A DNA stretch of 64,000 nucleotides from Micromonospora coxensis (GTDB lineage: Bacteria; Actinomycetota; Actinomycetes; Mycobacteriales; Micromonosporaceae), in contig NZ_LT607753.1 in the NCBI RefSeq assembly GCF_900090295.1, forward strand, positions 2,418,001 to 2,482,000, written 5' to 3'. Made by a program: the position numbers and the translations under genes. The notes under the pieces were generated by a model. That model made no database searches. It was not told where the DNA came from and worked only from the letters and a program-made list of their open reading frames with translations. Below, piece by piece: positions 61,811 to 64,000 of the stretch (within the stretch, counting starts at the first letter, position 1; every line of letters starts with the position of its first letter).

Positions 61811-62928
61811 CCGACCGCGTGCTGGTGCTCAACTGCGGTTCGTCGTCGGTGAAGTACCGGCTCTACGACGGCGAGGCCGTACGCGACAAGGGCACCGTGG
61901 AGCGGGTCGGCGAGCCCGGTGGCGGGCCGGCCGACCACGCCACCGCGGTCCGGGAGATCATCGACCGGGTCGACCTCGCCGGGCTGGGCGCGGTGGGGCA
62001 CCGGGTGGTGCACGGCGGGCGCCGGTTCAGCCGGCCGGTGCTCATCGACGACGCGGTCTTCACCGCCATCGAGGACCTCGTCCCGCTCGCGCCGCTGCAC
62101 AACCCGGCGAACCTGGCCGGGATCGAGGTCGCCCGGGAGGCCCTGCCGGGCGTGCCGCAGGTCGCCGTCTTCGACACCGCCTTCCACCACACCCTGCCCG
62201 AGGCCGCCGCCACGTACGCGATCGACCGGGACACCGCCGAGCGGTACGGCATCCGCCGGTACGGCTTCCACGGCACCTCGCACGCGTACGTCTCGAAGCG
62301 CACCGCCGAACTGCTGGAGCGGCCGTACGAGCGGCTGCGCACCATCACCCTGCACCTGGGCAACGGGGCGAGCGCCTGCGCGGTCGACGGTGGCCGGAGC
62401 GTGGCCACCTCGATGGGGATGTCGCCGCTGGAGGGCCTGGTGATGGGCACCCGCAGCGGCGACCTGGACCCGACCGTCATCTTCCACCTGCGCCGCGAGG
62501 GCGGGATGGGGGTGGACGAGATCGACCACCTGCTCAACCACCGCAGCGGGCTGCTCGGGCTGACCGGCGTCAACGACATGCGGGAGGTGCTGGCCCGGCG
62601 GGAGGCCGGGGACCGGGCCGCCACGCTGGCCCTGGAGGTCTACTGCCGCCGGATCACCGGCTACGTCGGCGCGTACTACGCGCTGCTGGGCGGGGTGGAC
62701 GCGGTCACCTTCACCGCCGGGGTGGGCGAGCACTCCCCCGAGGTCCGGGCCGCCGCGCTGGCCGGACTGGAGCGCCTCGGCATCGCGGTCGACCCGGGGC
62801 GCAACGCCGGCAGCGGCGACCGGGTCGTCTCGCCGGACGGCGCCGAGGTCGCCGTCTGCGTCATCGGCACCGACGAGGAGCGGGAGATCGCCCGGGAGAC
62901 CCGGGCGGTGGTCGACGCCGACCGCTGA
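61807..62928 (+). CDS. ackA: Acetate kinase
   Basis: A 373-residue ASKHA-fold kinase. LVLNCGSSSVKYRLYDGE is the first phosphate motif, HRVVHGG, FDTAFHHTLP (catalytic His) and YGFHGTSHAYVS bind acetate, LHLGNGASACAV is the second phosphate loop and FTAGVGEHSPEVR the third. It transfers phosphate from acetyl phosphate to ADP, working with Pta. GTG 61807 lies in the pta stop (GTGA), so expression is coupled. Confidence 0.96.
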   Translation: MTDRVLVLNCGSSSVKYRLYDGEAVRDKGTVERVGEPGGGPADHATAVREIIDRVDLAGLGAVGHRVVHGGRRFSRPVLIDDAVFTAIEDLVPLAPLHNPANLAGIEVAREALPGVPQVAVFDTAFHHTLPEAAATYAIDRDTAERYGIRRYGFHGTSHAYVSKRTAELLERPYERLRTITLHLGNGASACAVDGGRSVATSMGMSPLEGLVMGTRSGDLDPTVIFHLRREGGMGVDEIDHLLNHRSGLLGLTGVNDMREVLARREAGDRAATLALEVYCRRITGYVGAYYALLGGVDAVTFTAGVGEHSPEVRAAALAGLERLGIAVDPGRNAGSGDRVVSPDGAEVAVCVIGTDEEREIARETRAVVDADR

Positions 62929-62994
62929 ACGCCGCCGGAGACGCCGGTCAGATCCAGCGTCGGGTGGGCGGTGCGCAGCGCCGCCGGACGGCGG

Positions 62995-63168
62995 TCAGCC
63001 CAGCGCCAGCCAGGCGACCACGGCGACCAGGAGCACGGCGACCACACCCACGCCCACCGCCAGCGGCAGCCGGGACGGCGCGTCCGCGACGGCGGCGGAT
63101 TCCGGGGAGTGCGCGAAGGCACGGAACTGCTCGGTGTTGCCGCTCGGGTCCACGTACTCGTCAGGCAT
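62995..63168 (-). CDS. Small single-TM membrane protein
   Basis: A 57-residue protein: a polar N-terminal half (MPDEYVDPSGNTEQFRAF) and one C-terminal membrane helix (LAVGVGVVAVLLVAVVAWLAL). This layout suggests a tail-anchored protein or a small subunit. ATG 63168 has AGGG about 9 nt upstream. It is convergent with ackA and divergent from the lipoprotein hydrolase. No family is recognised. Confidence 0.65.
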   Translation of the reverse strand: MPDEYVDPSGNTEQFRAFAHSPESAAVADAPSRLPLAVGVGVVAVLLVAVVAWLALG

Positions 63169-63375
63169 GCCGGAGACCCTAGCGAAACCGCGCGCCCCGC
63201 ATCGCCCCCGACGTACCGAGCGTGACGCCTGCGATCCGTTGCGGTGGCCGGCTGCGGCCGACCGGCGGATCTCACCGGTCCGGACGGCCGGCCCGGCGGC
63301 ACCCGCCGTACGGCCGGGTTCACGGTGCGTCCGACGATGCCCGGTCGGCCCGCCGGGGCAGGCACAATCGGTGCC

Positions 63376-64000
63376 ATGTCCCGTCGCCGTACCCCGGTCC
63401 CGCTCGCCGCCGTCCCGCTCGTCGCCGTCCCGCTCGTCGCCGCCCTGCTCGCCGTCGGTCTGGTCGGCTGCTCGGCCGCGCCCGCCCCGACCGCCCGCCC
63501 GGCCGCCCCGGCACAGTCCCCGCCGGCCACCACCCCGGCCCCGGGCGGTCCCGCCGGCAGCGCGCCGACCGGGACCTTCGCGGTCGGCGTACGCCAGTTG
63601 AAGCTCAACCGCGACGGCGACCGGCCGCTGCCGGTGACCCTCTGGTACCCGGCCCGGGGCGAGGCCGGCGACGCGCCGCAGCGTGGGGCGACGGTGGCGG
63701 CCGGCCGGTTCCCGGTGGTGATGTTCAGCCACGGCCTGGGCGGCCGGCCGCAGGACTACGCGGCGCTGCTGACCCGCTGGGCGGCGGCCGGGTTCGTGAT
63801 CGCCGCGCCCACCTTCCCGCACACCAGCCGGGGCACCGACAGCAACGTACTCGACGTGCTGAACCAGCCGGCGGACGTCTCGTACGCCCTGGACGCGGTG
63901 CTGGCGCTGGACGGGAAGGCCGGTGACCCGCTGCGCGGCCGGCTCGCCACCGACCGGGTCGCGGCGACCGGGCACTCGGCCGGCGGGGTGACCACGATCG
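63376..64000 (+). CDS. Lipoprotein alpha/beta hydrolase (PAF-acetylhydrolase/chlorophyllase-like), 3' end outside window
   Basis: 208 codons are visible. The signal peptide has AVPLV-type repeats and ends in lipobox LVGC (Cys about 32), followed by a Pro/Ala tether. The hydrolase fold starts near residue 70 (LPVTLWYPARG), continues with VVMFSHGLGG (oxyanion loop) and reaches the nucleophile elbow GHSAGG just before the window edge. It is presumably an extracytoplasmic esterase or lipase. CACAAT lies 7 nt before the ATG, so the transcript may be leaderless. Confidence 0.88.
   Translation, partial: MSRRRTPVPLAAVPLVAVPLVAALLAVGLVGCSAAPAPTARPAAPAQSPPATTPAPGGPAGSAPTGTFAVGVRQLKLNRDGDRPLPVTLWYPARGEAGDAPQRGATVAAGRFPVVMFSHGLGGRPQDYAALLTRWAAAGFVIAAPTFPHTSRGTDSNVLDVLNQPADVSYALDAVLALDGKAGDPLRGRLATDRVAATGHSAGGVTTI

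Overview
The window is about 73% G+C by eye. It is packed with genes on both strands, uses many GTG starts, and shows the GTGA/ATGA stop-start overlaps usual in Actinobacteria. Several features point to Micromonosporaceae, most likely Micromonospora or a close relative: secreted glycoside hydrolases with CBM2 and CBM6 modules, a fused 2-oxoglutarate dehydrogenase of the mycobacterial Kgd type, DUF6412 beside a YidC paralogue, DUF6104 behind kgd, and an SCO7613-like giant membrane protein. The genus is an inference from gene content. I see no rRNA, tRNA, CRISPR array, prophage or intact insertion sequence; this reads as ordinary chromosome with accessory spots.

Layout. 1-7.2 kb: a PEP-mutase/isocitrate-lyase-like enzyme divergent from a MocR regulator, then an HxlR/MFS divergent pair and a TetR/MMPL operon with a double palindromic operator. 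7.2-14 kb: an erythromycin-esterase-like protein, DUF2795, and a minus-strand block erm - sigK - rskA - fasciclin lipoprotein - membrane molybdopterin oxidoreductase. Two promoters with the SigK-type CCATCC / (C/A)CGAAT elements precede sigK and the fasciclin gene. 14-20.8 kb: a Gfo/Idh/MocA oxidoreductase, tandem arrays, two small membrane proteins, a FabG-like SDR, a GH13 enzyme, DUF1349 and DedA. 20.8-25 kb: secreted GH18 chitinase and GH16 glucanase, a YidC paralogue and DUF6412. 25-33.4 kb: GCS2 ligase, CoA-disulfide-reductase-like flavoprotein, a DUF559 remnant, APH(6)-like kinase, Nei-type glycosylase, a DxDxDG-motif membrane protein, and ddaH-rocD. 33.4-43 kb: FHA protein with pterin dehydratase, lipoprotein, SCO7613-like protein, CutA, acyltransferase and patatin. 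42.4-50.8 kb: membrane Ser/Thr kinase, glycosyltransferase, BON protein, a response regulator - histidine kinase - HtrA operon in the order of mycobacterial mprA-mprB-pepD, and a PadR operon. 50.9-55.4 kb: an OlsB/OlsA-like acyltransferase pair, hotdog protein, ABC exporter. 55.6-64 kb: kgd, DUF6104, pta-ackA, a tiny membrane protein and a partial lipoprotein hydrolase.

How it fits together. The window mixes central carbon metabolism (kgd, pta-ackA), cell-envelope stress control (SigK/RskA, MprAB-like/HtrA, Ser/Thr kinase), membrane-lipid tailoring (OlsB/OlsA-like pair, patatin/acyltransferase pair), polymer degradation (GH18, GH16) and intrinsic resistance (Erm, erythromycin-esterase-like, APH(6)-like, MFS, MMPL). 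The points I rate most worth a second look are the twin SigK promoters, one of them inside the 3' end of erm; a three-armed inverted repeat that can form two mutually exclusive long hairpins (16549-16613); and the structured erm leader with a possible leaderless small ORF about 500 nt upstream.
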